Origin: Cristatella mucedo
Taxonomy: Eukaryota; Bryozoa; Phylactolaemata; Cristatellidae
DNA: 64,000 nt
NCBI GenBank assembly: GCA_009760855.2
Contig: WPIO01000097.1
Span: 1-64,000 of the forward strand
Direction of reading: 5' to 3'
Below are positions 46,286-58,300 of the stretch, piece by piece (positions within the stretch are counted from its first letter, which is position 1; each line of letters begins with the position of its first letter). Made by a program: the position numbers and the translations under genes. The notes beneath the pieces are model-generated. The model had not been told where the DNA came from and did no database searches. It saw only the letters and a list, made by a program, of their open reading frames with translations.

Positions 46286-48749
46286 CTTGCAGAAGTTAGA
46301 AAATAGCCTACGCCTTGCCTCTTGTGGACGTATCTCGGCAGATCGTTAGCAATTCTTCCATATTTTTTCAATTCTTCCAATTCTTTCAATTCTTGCCTAT
46401 GGCAAGCAGCTTTAATCTTATCTAACCTAAGTCAGCAGTAGCAGTTGGAAACTCTTGCCGACATTGGATAGCAGGCTGAACCTTGACCTTGCGAGGGGCT
46501 GGCCAATCACAGGGAAGGCAGATGGACCATACTACTTTCTAGGTCACCTGATGAGCGACTGCAGCCTGATAGCCCTTCTCCATTTTCCTTTAAGAATTTC
46601 TTCTTTGAATTAGATCATGGATATAGCCAAAATTCCTATGCAAAATGGTAAAAGAGTTGAACTACTCACATCAACGCTATGCATGTAACCAGAATCAGGC
46701 ACTCTTGCCTCTCCAATGTTGGCAAAGCAGCATAGCTGTCATCTACCGGTAAGCATGGGACTCTGGGCGACACCTTTGATGACCGCACACTCTTTGACAG
46801 TGCTAACAAAGAAGACTATTTGCACACCCAGCCAATTGAAGACTGAATGGCCAGTCAAAGAGAATACTGCTCGCTTGGCCAGTCACATATAAGACACCTT
46901 GCCTGTCAGCACATACAGCCTGTCAGCACCTTCATTCTTTCTCCAGGTTAATTCATACATAGCATGGTGGCTGGCTAAAAATTTTACTAGCTTCCGGCTG
47001 TCTCCTGGTTAGACTGGTAACTTTGTTTTAGTACAGCTGTCAAAAATGCCTAAACGCTTCTAGACGGTCTTACAAGTTGGATGCTAGATTGGTCAACTTC
47101 ACCATTGCACCTGCCTCCACCCACAAAAGCTCAAAGGCATACAGTGACACGTGATCGAGTAGTGGACGAACAACCAAATAATAGCTCTGACCACCAACAA
47201 GGTATCTAATGAGACAATCAGCAAACACCTCCGAAGTGCCCGTGAAACGATTGGGTCCGGTCTCTCTCAGCCGATCTCGGCACTTCCTTACGAGCTGTCC
47301 TTCGCTGCTGCTCGTGGGCTATTCACTTCCTCGAACGGTTTTGTAAATTGTAGCGCTTATCACTTTCTCTTTTTTGGATTACGATGAATGCTGCTAGCAA
47401 CCGATTGCACACCGGAAACTGCTTAAGCTGCGAATGCTCTCCAGGAAAACTCTCCAGCATAGCAGCAACCGATTCCGGCCATTCGGTCTCTGTGGACCTA
47501 CCGACGAGCATACATAATACTCCAGTGGTCTGGCTATGTCAGGCAATACAGTAAGTCAAACTCTACCGTGCTCTCCCAGGGTTATAGAGTTATTATGCCG
47601 ATACCCGAAATGGCCGCAAACTGTTAAAATAAGCAGTAAAAAATTACATTGGAGAACAGCCAAACGGATTTATAGAGCACTGAAAAGCCTTAAAGGAAAA
47701 TTTGTTACTATATTGCTATAATGTCATAAATAGCCAATCTAGCTTACAATGCACATCATGCTGCCGACTGCAAATAAGGATTTATGGTACCAAATTCCAA
47801 GTTGATCACAAAGACACCATGCCATCTGACCATTTGAATACTGATAACTTACATTCAAGAGAGGACAAGTACAAAGAGGGCTAGATGTCATAAGCCATCT
47901 TCAGGATATGAACCATTCAACGAATATAAATCGAGTGAGAAATGGCTGGATTCGTTTGATCTGAAGAACGAACCAGTCAGCTTAAAAGATCTATTACATG
48001 CACCTGTCATAGGGCTGGCAACTATGTGCCCCTAGCCGATAAACAAACAGCACCCTGGTTCAAAACGGTAGCTAAATATGCTCGAATGAGTTTCAGTTTA
48101 TAACATGCTTTTGATACAAGACCAAAAACACGTGCTCGGCACTTGGAAGGTAAAGGGGCTAAATGTGCAGTCTATTCCAACCGTTAAAAACTGTTTCAAG
48201 CACAGACTCAATCGCAAGGAAAGAAACATGCCAATAATAGAACATTATGAAGAAATAAAGCGATTCGAAAGGCTACAAACTAGCTCACACTTTCGATCCT
48301 TGTGATACCGTCACTCGGTCCTTATTATCTATTCTTTCTTTTGAAGGTTAAAGATACTGACTACAAAAAGGCTTTCGGGTGGATATAGTATGTAAAACAA
48401 AAACTCATTTTCTAAATTTTTCCGTTCGTGTAGAGTCAATTATGTAGAATATCACGTCTTTCACGTCCAGTGAGCCCTTGACGTTCTCTACCCCACAACG
48501 ATGTTTCTCTTGGACTATTACCAAATGAAGGTATGGAACTCACTTTCAGCAACAACTGGGCATATTTGCTAACATTTTCTCTAGGGTCTGTATGTTTTTC
48601 GTGTGAAACTAATTGACAAGTGCCTCGACGACAACAACCTGTTCGGAAAATTCTGGCACCATCGAATGTGAAATACAGCAGTAAACTCGAATGCAGTGCA
48701 TGCATGAAAAAAACAGTTGAGCTTCAGAGAATTACTGCGAAATTGCAAC
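46286..48749. other. Intergenic, unclassified; second copy of a dispersed repeat at 46686-46748
   Basis: Apart from the 63-bp repeat shared with 43670-43733, nothing was recognised. Short frames at 47323-48305 have no domain signal. Confidence 0.4.
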
Positions 48750-49345
48750 TATGGGGACTACTAATCATGGGCTACCAAAGAAAGCTATTATGCCACTACA
48801 GCGGATTATGAATATGGCTGCAAGGCTGGTCTTCAAGTCCCAGCGGTTTGAGCACGTGTCACCTTTGCTGAAAGAGCTGGGATGGTTGCCGGTTGAGCAA
48901 AGGATACAGAGCAAAGTTCTTACGCTGACCCACAAGGCCCGCCCCGGCTTGGCTCCTTCGTACCTAGCTGAACTGCTGCATCAGTTTCAGCCTGTTCGCG
49001 CCCTCAGGTCCTGTGTGGACAACAAATTAGCTGTCCCATTCCTCTGCTTAAAGACAGTTGGCGACAGAAGCTTTAGCTCTGCAGGTCCTAGACTGTGGAA
49101 CTCGCTTCCACAATTCTTACGCAACGACATCTACTCTCCAACTGCCGACTATGGCACATCTTTTTCAGCGGTCCTGAACTGCTACTTCTATGCTATTCAC
49201 TACCTCAACTGCTCTCCTAACTCTGCTATGCTTGCCACTTTCTGTTTGTTGCGTGAGACGAAGTCTGTTGGCTACCGAATGCGTACCGAAAGCCGCTTAG
49301 GCTGTGAGTGCGCTATACAAAACTCTTCTGCGTAACACCCACATG
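48750..49345 (+). mobile_element. LINE family A, longest open C-terminal fragment
   Basis: A continuous 194-codon frame (48751-49335) covers the post-RT part: MNMAARLVFKSQRFEHVSP, GLAPSYLAELLHQFQP, RSFSSAGPRLWNSLPQF, CYFYAIHYLNCSPNS and VGYRMRTESRLGCECAIQ. The 5' end is truncated and the frame has no start context, so it is not a gene of its own. It is the best reference for family A in the window. Confidence 0.88.
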
Positions 49346-50029
49346 GTCTTTATGACTTTGTGGAGTTACTGACGGAGATACATATATATACATATGAATC
49401 CAGCTGATTTTCCTGTATTGCTGCAAGCAAATTGAGGTATCCGAAAAAGATCTCGACGCTCAATCATTGCACATTTACAAATAAGAAAGCACGTTCTATA
49501 AATCATCGCCCCAATGCTGCTCACCATACACGCCCAATCACTTTCAGAGCAAGTGTACTGAACCACAGAATGCGTCACAGGCTGGTCACCTATCGTAATC
49601 CGGTCTGCCATCAGATTTGCTAATCCATCTCCTCGAGGTATTTAAGAGCGCAGCAGCTTACAATAACGGGCGAGAGTTTAACTAAGAAAAGCCACCGTAC
49701 GATAATGAGGACTTTCTTTCCAGGCCAGAGCTACGACAAGCCACGCAGCAGGCAGCCGAAATCCGGCGAGCTTCTTCACAAAGACTGCTCTTAGCTCAAC
49801 TTTCGGCTGATCGGCAGGTGGCAGCAGCCAACGAACTGGCAGCTGCTGCCTCGAGCTTGAGCGGCCGGCGGTGTCGGTTGCTGCAGCAGCTTCTGCTTGC
49901 CGGCTCCATGCACTTCGACGTTCGGTTCGATTTGGCTTGGCCAATGCAAAAGACGCTTTTGCACGCCCAGCTGGAATGGCCTGCCTGTTGCTGGAAACCA
50001 AGGGGGGGGGGGGGTAACTGCTAGGAGCT
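49346..50029. other. Intergenic, unclassified; poly-G run at about 50003-50015
   Basis: No gene recognised. The G run directly precedes the next LINE A copy. Confidence 0.45.
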
Positions 50030-50705
50030 GTCTTCCACGGTGATTTGCAAAATATTGAGCTAGCTTATTAGTTCTGCCTCGGCTTGATTATTGTAATTTC
50101 CTTTTGGCGGGGCTACCAAAAAAGCAACTAGGCCACTACAAATAGCTATGAATATGGCTGCAAGGCTAGTTTTCAAGTCCCAGAGGTTTGACATCATGTC
50201 TCCTTTGCTAAAAGAGCTAGTATGGCTGCGGGTAGACCAAAGGATACAGAGCAAAGTTCTTATGCTGACCCACAAGGCCTGCCACGGCTTGGCTCCTCCA
50301 TACCTAGCTGAACTGCTGCACCAGTTTCAGCCTCCTCGTGACCTCGGGTCCTGTATGGACGATAAATTAGCTGTTCCATTCCTCTATTTAAAGACCGTTG
50401 GCAACAGAAGTTTTAGATCTACAGGTCCTAGACTGTGAAACTCGCTTCCATGATTCTGAAGCAACTCTCCTGCTGCCAACCATGGCTCATCATTTCCAGC
50501 CGCCCTGAGCTGCTACTTCCATGCTACTCACTACCTCAACTGATCTCCTGACTCTGCTATGCTTCCCAATTTCTCTTTGTTGTATGAGATGAAGTCTGTT
50601 GGCTACCGAATGCGTACTGAAAGCCGCTTAGGCTGTGAGTGCGCTATACAAACTCTCCTTCGTAACACCCACATAGTCTTTGTTGAATTACAGACGGAGA
50701 TACAC
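50030..50705 (+). mobile_element. LINE family A fragment
   Basis: GAGCTAGCTTATTAGTTCTG, then MNMAARLVFKSQRFDIMSP, LAPPYLAELLHQFQPP and VGYRMRTESRLGCECAIQT. Several stops. Confidence 0.88.
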
Positions 50706-51584
50706 GCTGCCACCACCGGTGCTCGGTCTCCTGACTCTTTGACAATAGGAAGGAGTCTGAAGGCTAGCTGTCTAGATAACGAGCCTGGACAGCTCGGCTC
50801 CTCGTACGGGCGTGGCCAAGCTGCAGCCTATCTCTGCTAGTACGGCCTCAGGTGGTCATATTCCCTTCCAGCCAGACAGCTTTTGCTCAGACGACACATC
50901 GAACTGCAGGCAATCTTCTACTGCAAGCTATCGGCATCACTGCACAGTATACAAAAACTGAGATAGACAATAACAATGAAAACATTTATTAAGTGCACCA
51001 AGAGAAAGAAATCCCTTTCAATGAAAAAATGTATTACGTGCCCCAAGAGAATGAAATCTCTTTCCAGGCACAGATGACCCCCTTGGCCCCGACCCTGCCC
51101 CCTACCCCGTGAGGAGCACTCACCCCAGCGAGCTAACACTAAGCAAGGGTGTGGCAACCGCCATGCAAACGCCCGAGAACGATTGTGACAGCTGACTGCT
51201 GCTCACAAGTGTGACAGCAAACCGTGCACTTTACCAAAGATGCAAGACTCCCAGAGCATGGCCCCAGGGATCGGCGCTATCGGTGCAGGCTGACTTAAAA
51301 TGACAGGATGCCTCCTCGGAGAGAGCACAGGCCCGGCTAACAGCCAACCGTGTGCTGCACGGCAGCAGAGGAGTATGCAAACAACCATGCACATAGTCAA
51401 TCTGCATCGGTTCGATGAGCTCTCCTCTATGTACTTTGCATTTCCTTTTAGCAAGTAGTACTCACAAGCGCCCAGCCCAGCCCACCCCACCCCCCAGAAA
51501 GGTACCGCAGCTCGTATGTAGTCACACAGTGAAGCAGGATTGAATTCGACAGAGCCGGGCAGCTGCTTGGCAGGCGATACAACC
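50706..51584. other. Intergenic, unclassified; decayed LINE B tail near 50970-51070 (-)
   Basis: Two adjacent stretches (TTATTAAGTGCACCAAGAGA and ATTACGTGCCCCAAGAGAAT) look like duplicated remnants of the reversed LINE B tail. Confidence 0.4.
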
Positions 51585-52165
51585 AAAAAAAGCCACTAGG
51601 CCACTGCAGCTGGTGATGAATGTGGCTGCAAGGATGGTTAATAAATCCCCGAGGTTTGACCGGCGTGTCTCTTTGCTGAGGGAGCTTGGATGGCTTCCGG
51701 TTGATCAACAGATGCAGTATAAAGTTCTTACGCTGACCCACAAGGTCCACTACTGGCTAGCTACTTAACATCTAGCTGAACTGCTGCATACATTTCAGCC
51801 TCCTCGTGCCCAGAGGTCCTCAATGGACAATAGACCGTTGGTAGCAGAAGCTTGTGAGCTGCAGGTCCTAGACTGTGGAGCACAATTCACAATTCTTATG
51901 CAAAGACATCTACTCCACTGTTGCCAACTATAGCACATCGTTTCCAGCCATTCTGAGCTGCTACTTCCATGCTATTAACCATCTCAACTGCCCTCCTAAC
52001 TCAGCCATGCTTCTCACTTTCTCGTTGTAGCATGAGATGGTCTTTTGGCTACCAAGAGCATACCAAAAACCGCATATGCTATGAGTTCGCTATAGAACGC
52101 TCTCCTGTGTAACGCCTACATTACCTTTGTGGCTTCATGGAGTTATAGACGATACATTACATGCA
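51585..52165 (+). mobile_element. LINE family A fragment, strongly decayed
   Basis: CACTGCAGCTGGTGATGAAT, GAGCTTGGATGGCTTCCGG and TGCTACTTCCATGCTATTAA follow the order of the 48750 copy, with many substitutions and frameshifts. Confidence 0.8.
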
Positions 52166-52779
52166 AGGAGACGAGCTGGAGCGAATTAGCACACGAAGCT
52201 GCCATGAGCTCGTCACCAAAACTTTGGATCCCAGCACGAACAAAACAAGATTGCACATAAAACCTGCTGGCATGGCCCATGGGTCCACTGCATCTGCGCA
52301 ATGTGTCCAGCAAACTGTGCTGTTGGTAGCGAGACGAGTCTTGAGAGACATAACACGGATTGATGTTGCTGCCTCTCCCGGTACAAAAACTGCACCACAG
52401 GATGCCGATAACCGAATTCGATGTTAATCAGTCGACGAGAACAACAGTTTTTTTAAGGATGCTTTCTTCCTTCCTCCTCTGTACTATCTGCTGCAGTCCG
52501 ACGACACGATTGAAGAAGCCGGACCGGCAGGGGTAGTATTTCGGTAATTCGCTGAGTTGGGGCTCGTTCAAGCCGGAAAACTTTTGCCACCTACGCCACC
52601 GTAGTATTATGCCGCCACCCATGCGCTCCGAATAACAAGGGAGTGTAAAGCGCTTGCGTCCAGCCAGGGATTCGAGAGAATACAGTTTTTGTTTAATATC
52701 CAGGCAGACATTTACTTTTGCTCGAACATTTAACTAGCGTTTAACCACACACACACAGACGCTTTATTAACTAGCAAGG
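52166..52779. other. Intergenic, unclassified
   Basis: No gene recognised. Confidence 0.4.
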
Positions 52780-53385
52780 CGCCGACTGCCGCGATCGCCG
52801 GCTCACAGCGGTATAAATCGGTAGGCTGCAGTGAGCGCCATTCTCGGTCGACACACTGCGCCCACCGCCACCGCTGGCACGGGAGGGCTTCAGCTACAGC
52901 CGGACCACGCATTACGAACGCGGTGCGCTACCGCGCGGAGCCGCCGCCCAGCGCATAGGGACCATCGACTCCAGATAAGAAAAAGCACAGGACAAAGATG
53001 AAATTGAGCAGATCAAGCCCAACCGGCAGAGCCTGCAGGCCAGGAAAACCTCGCGATACAAGGATAGGACTCGTAGCATAACGCCGCAATACGGGAGCGT
53101 GCGACGCCGTCGCACAGAGCGCGGCAATGTGCCGAACGCGCGTGACCGCGTGTCTGAACTCTTAGTCTAAAATTTAAACAAGAAAAAACTTCTCCTTCAG
53201 TGCACCGTTCGGGCTTACCGGTTAATGAGCCGCAAAGCAGCAACTGACGGGAGGCGAAAGATGATAGGCGGGGCCCCAACCTTTCGCATCCCACACAACA
53301 CCCCCTATTAGCTGTGTAAAGTGAACTCGCTGTGTGTGCTGTGCTTAGTTGCGGTGCGCTGCCGCGGGTGTGCGGTACCTGAGCT
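52780..53385 (+). promoter_or_regulatory. CpG-rich 5' region of the SHB-like gene
   Basis: CpG dinucleotides are dense from about 52780 to the start codon at 53386, unlike surrounding DNA. A TATA-like TATAAAT lies at 52812-52818. The transcription start cannot be placed. Minus-strand frames here (52912-53294) have no supported homology; one alternative frame has a hydrophobic run, so a divergent first exon cannot be excluded. Confidence 0.4.
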
Positions 53386-53523
53386 ATGTCCCGGCTTCTG
53401 AACTTGTTTACGGGTTTCGGCGGGAAGAAATATGCGCCACCACCACCGTCAGTCGATTACAGACCGCCGGAGATCTATCGTGCTGACTCAACTGGTGCTT
53501 ATCGTCCAAGCGACGCAGACGAT
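53386..53523 (+). CDS. SHB-like: SHB-like exon 1
   Basis: 138 bp, 46 codons, ending phase 0 at GACGAT|GTAAGT, a near-perfect donor. An in-frame TGA two codons before the ATG supports the start. It encodes the conserved N-terminal block with FGGKK, a Pro run, DYRPPEIYRA and AYRP. Confidence 0.8.
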
Positions 53524-55215
53524 GTAAGTGTGCTTGGGTGTGCCCGCACGCACGCTAGCGTGGCATGCACGCACTTGTGAGCGCGTGCTTTCGGAGGCAC
53601 TTGAGGAATTTGCCATACCCGCCGAATTGCGTTTCGCGCTCTCTCTTTAGGCTTTCAACTTAGTGTCTTCGCTCTCCAGCGGGACCAGCTTAGGCTTTGT
53701 GATCTGGCGTGCACGATCTGCCTGCATTGTGCTTTCCACAATCCACACAGTTACATCGGTAGTCGAAGTTTATTGTAGACTTCAGTGTTCTCGGAATACT
53801 GCGATCCGGAGGACGTAATACATGGTCGTGGCCAGATCGACAGTGATGGTGAATACAGCGTTCCTTTTGAAGGTAAGCGCGATCACTTCCCATCGACCAC
53901 ATATGTTAACGGCAGCAGTGTAAGGCCTAGCGCGTCCTTTCTATGCAGAAAATAAGGGTCGAAAGTCTTCCGATGTGCATCAGACTGTAATCGATCTCCT
54001 TGGTTTCGACCGGCTTCGGTCTTGCCTTTATTATAAGCTGCCGCTGCAGTCGCTCGCTTACATCACGGAACCATCGCTTAACCCGTCTGGGAATAGACCG
54101 GCTAAGATCCCATTTCCTTACATTCTATAGTATGGGGCATATGTAGTTACTCGCTGCAAAAAATTAAGAGTGACAGCCATAGTAAATATAGGAAGGTAGT
54201 GGCAAAGTTAAGCAGCAAATAAATGTGGCTAATAAACAGTGAATTAATATAGTGTGAATTAATGTGAATGGTAGCTGGAAAGAAGAAAGTGCTGTAGTTG
54301 TTCAAGGGCCACTCGGAGATGCCGTGAGTTGGATATTCTAATGGAAGCTCAGCCAGTCCGAAGTAGTTAAACCATGGCAAGTAGTGTGGGTCAGAGTGAG
54401 CATTTTGGCTTGTGTCTGCAGCTTGGCCTGATGCCATCGGATGGTGGTCACCAAATCTGGCATGTTGCTTAATCTCTTGGACTTTTAAAGGCCAGCCTAG
54501 TTGCCTTAGCTAGAGAAACTAGAGCACCTTCCAAATACGACCATCGACCTTCACTCTGATGGTAGTCAAAAGCTTGCCCAGATTGCCAGCCGAACACTGG
54601 ATTTTCATATTGCCACTGCACAACGGACTGAAAGCACAAGGACCGCGATATCTCTGTTAGTTTAGCGTTACCTTTAAGATGTTCAGTTATGTCATCGTTG
54701 ACATAATTTAGTTAGCCTTAGCACGGGAACTAGCATTTGCCAGACACGAGTTCTGTTTTGGCAGCTTAGCTTCGAAGGGTGTGTGTACAATATCCACTGC
54801 GTTTGCTCTGTAGTGTGGCACCCGAAATGTGAGCTCTTAAAAGCCATGAGGCCCTCCGAAAGTGAGAGTATAGTATAGTAGCCGATGTAGGCATTTATGT
54901 ATAGTGCATTAATTGTTAAAAGTAACTCGGTTCAATGCAGGATGTGTGTCAATTTGCATATGTTCAAATCACTTTGGCTACTTTCTCTAGAAAAACTGAC
55001 AGTACAGTATCGATCGTCGGGTCAAATTAACTCAGCTATCGTTGACCATAACACTTGAAGTCAATGGGTAGCACGGTTGTAGAACATTTCCCCCCCTGGA
55101 CGTCGGGGGGGGGGCGACATCCCCCCCCCCGATGGACCCTAGGACATTCCCCCCCCCCGTCATTCCCCTCTGGGGTAGGACATTTCCCCCTATGTTGATG
55201 AATGTATAACTAAGA

Positions 55216-55304
<89 letters not shown>

Positions 55305-58300
55305 CATGATTAAATGAAGTGCATGCTCTATTGAAATAAAATCAACTCAGTATAATTAGAGGAATGGAAGGATGGTCTCTAATAGAGCAAGCTATACAAT
55401 TTGGTCCCGCGGAAGTTAGGTCCCGCTCGACGCCGTCAGGCACGTGTTCGTGCCCGTCAAAGCGGGAGCACGCTATGGCATGCGGCACGTTCCTGCAAGT
55501 GAGCACTAAGCCTCATGGATCTACTGAGTATAACTCGACCTCAAGAGATCTAGTTATGCTCTAATACGCACTAATTAGAGCGCGGGATACGAGCAAGGTG
55601 GATTTAATCGGCGGAGGCACAGCCCGCCCTAAACCCTAAAATCTAAACTCAAAAGCCTGAAAGCTAAAGACTAAACCCCAAAAACACTAAATTCTAAACA
55701 CCATAAACACTAAACCCTAAAACGTAAACTATATACCAGGGCAGGGGAATGTCCTACCCCAGTGGGGGGAAATGTCGGGGGGGGGGCGTTCAGGGGGGAA
55801 TGTCTGTGCCCCTGATAGCGCAGCAGCTGTGATTAATAGAAACCTCTCGATGCATTCTTAAAAGAGCTTACACAAAGGGCCATGCATGTAGGCATGTAGT
55901 AAGAAAAGCTACAGGAAGTCATGATACGTGGTTGATAAAAGAATTTGCTTTGAACTGACTGACTGAAAAAAGAAGCCCGTTTGTGAACAAGCTGCGGAAG
56001 CAGCTTAATCTGTTTGTGTATAACCACGAAAAGTATGGGTATTTGGTTTACAGTGTTTGTGTATAACCACGAAAAGTATGGGTATTTGGTTTACAGTTAT
56101 GCATGCAGGCTAGGCGTCGATGCTTGCAGAATGCGGGCCATTCCAAGAAAGGTGTGCATGCTGTGGCTGTTTGGCGTAGCAAGTCCTGTTTTGCTGGCTG
56201 TTTTGCTGGCTGGCATCATCAAAATATGACCGAGAAAAACTGCTTGGCGCCCACCACGTGCTCGCCTGCTTGCTTAAACTCGCACCGTGTTTGCCGGCTG
56301 CTTTCTCGTGTTTGCACAGTGACCGCCAGCTACATGGTGCATCAGCTCTTGCCCTGCAGGATGAGTTCACGAGTGGTTGGGGGTGGGCAAAGCTACATGT
56401 CTGCTAAATGTCTGCTCGCTAAAACCAAGGGGTCACTTATCCGAGATTAGGCTGTCCAGGAGAAGCTAGATGCATTTCTGCTGGCCGAAACGTGAATGAC
56501 GCCCTGCTGTTGTAGCTGTATATGATGAAACCATCCTACCCGGATAGCTGTGTAGTTGAGAGTTGTTCTTTCAGTCCATGCTATCTGACAAGGTTGGTGG
56601 TGGGGCTGCCATTGTTGATCTCGTTGGCTATGAGACATGTGATTTTTCGAATGGGCGATCGTTGGAAACTGTTGCAGTCAACTCCTCATCAAGGGCAGTG
56701 CCTCTCACTGTTGTGATATACCGACCTCCTTCTTGGTGTCTAAACTTGTTTATGGAGGAGTTCTTGCAGCTCCTCACTAAAATATTTGTATGTGACATGC
56801 CATTACTGATTGCAGGAGACTTCAATATTCACGTTTACAACCCTAGCAGCAGCCAGGTCCGCTCATTTGACTGCGTGGAGAATTTTGGTTTGCTCCAACA
56901 CATAATCATACCACTCGGGGTGGCCATATCCTAGATCTCGTTATCACTAAGTATGTCTGCCCCACTAACCTTGTTGTGTGCCTGCTGACCCTCTCGGATC
57001 ATTGTTTGGTCTTACTTACTGTTCCTGGTTCATTGTACGTACAGGGCAATGTCGATTTTTTCCAGCGACTTAACTTAAAAAACATTGACAAGACAAATTT
57101 TTGAAATCTACATGTGAGGCAGGTCTTCTTGATGTGCACCCAGACTCGACCGACAGCCTTGATACCCTCACTGATGCAGTAAACATGACACTTATGAGTG
57201 CTCTTGACAAGCATACTCCCATAAATTCTGTCCGTGTACAGAGTCGTGGAGATTCATTTAAATTTATGGAAAAACTACAAAATATGTGCCGTGTTAAGCG
57301 CAGGCTTGAACGTCGTTTTAAGAAATCAGGGTTGGATGCAGATCTAGTCCATTTCAAAGGCTTCCTTTGAGTTTACACCCGGAAGCTTAACAAAGCCAGG
57401 GCTTTGTTTTTCACTTAGAAAGTGAAGTCCTGCCAGTCAGACCCAAAACAGATTTAGAAGACGGTAAGCAATTTGCTGGCCAATGCTGAGAGGTCTCACT
57501 TGCCAGACATTAACGGCTCTGCCGAAAAGTTTTCAGGCTTTAATGAAAAAATTGTGCACGTTCACATTCATGCCTCCGTAATGCCCCTCCGACTAAAGCA
57601 AGTGCTGAATCGAAACTTGAGCTTTCTTAAAAGATTTTCAGGGGCTCCTGCATGCGATGTGGCTACCTTAATAAGGTCTAGTAAAAAGAGTTCGTCTCCT
57701 GAAGACCATATACCATCATCTCCGTGGCCTTCACTGGCAGATCAGCTTAGCCCAGCCATAACCGAGACTTGAAATGCTTTTCTGGAAAAAGGGGTTGTAT
57801 CCAAGTGCTTCAAATCGGCCATAGTTATTGATACTTGAAAAGGCTGGATTAGATACAGAGGTCTTTGCAAACTATCGACAGTTTCCCTTTTTCTTTTTGT
57901 CAAAGATTCTTGGGAAAATTGTTGCTGAGCAGCAGCTAGCTACTTTGAACAAAATGAAAAACTGCTTTTTTCCATGTCACCAATGAAATCTTATGCAGGA
58001 ACGAGATGGGAATGTCACTGCCCTAGTCCTAGTGCTGCTAGATCTATCAGCTGCCTTTGGCTCCATTGATTACGAAGTCCTACGTAAACGGTTGAAAACA
58101 ACGATCGTTCTGGTAGACGAAGCACTGGCATGGTTTAAATATTACTAGTCCGATCGTGTTCAATTCGTGTCGTGTGTGGGTCAGGTCTCATCTACCAGAC
58201 CAGTCACCTTTTGATTCCCTCAAGGGTCTCTCCTTGGTCCTTTGCTGTTCTCCATTTACACTTAACTGCCGGAAAAGTTATTCAGGCCCATGGAGTAGGT

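Larger units (their letters stand above)
55075..55810. repeat. Fold-back structure with C/G-run arms and telomere-like filler
   Basis: The left arm (about 55145-55192) has a C run, then TCTGGGGTAGGACATTTCCC; the right arm (about 55743-55800), read in reverse, has a C run, GACATTTCCCCCC and CTGGGGTAGGACATTCCCC. The left side contains additional copies of GGACATTCCCCC. Between the arms lie a (CA)n(TA)n microsatellite, a GC-rich dyad region (55400-55480) and an A/C-rich tract. No transposase is seen. Confidence 0.7.

Noticed and set aside
48751-49335. 194-residue open frame as a gene
   Set aside because: Matches the C-terminal part of LINE family A, which recurs in broken form four more times in the window.
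52912-53294. Divergent gene sharing the CpG-rich region on the minus strand
   Set aside because: A hydrophobic stretch is present in one frame, but start, borders and homology are lacking.
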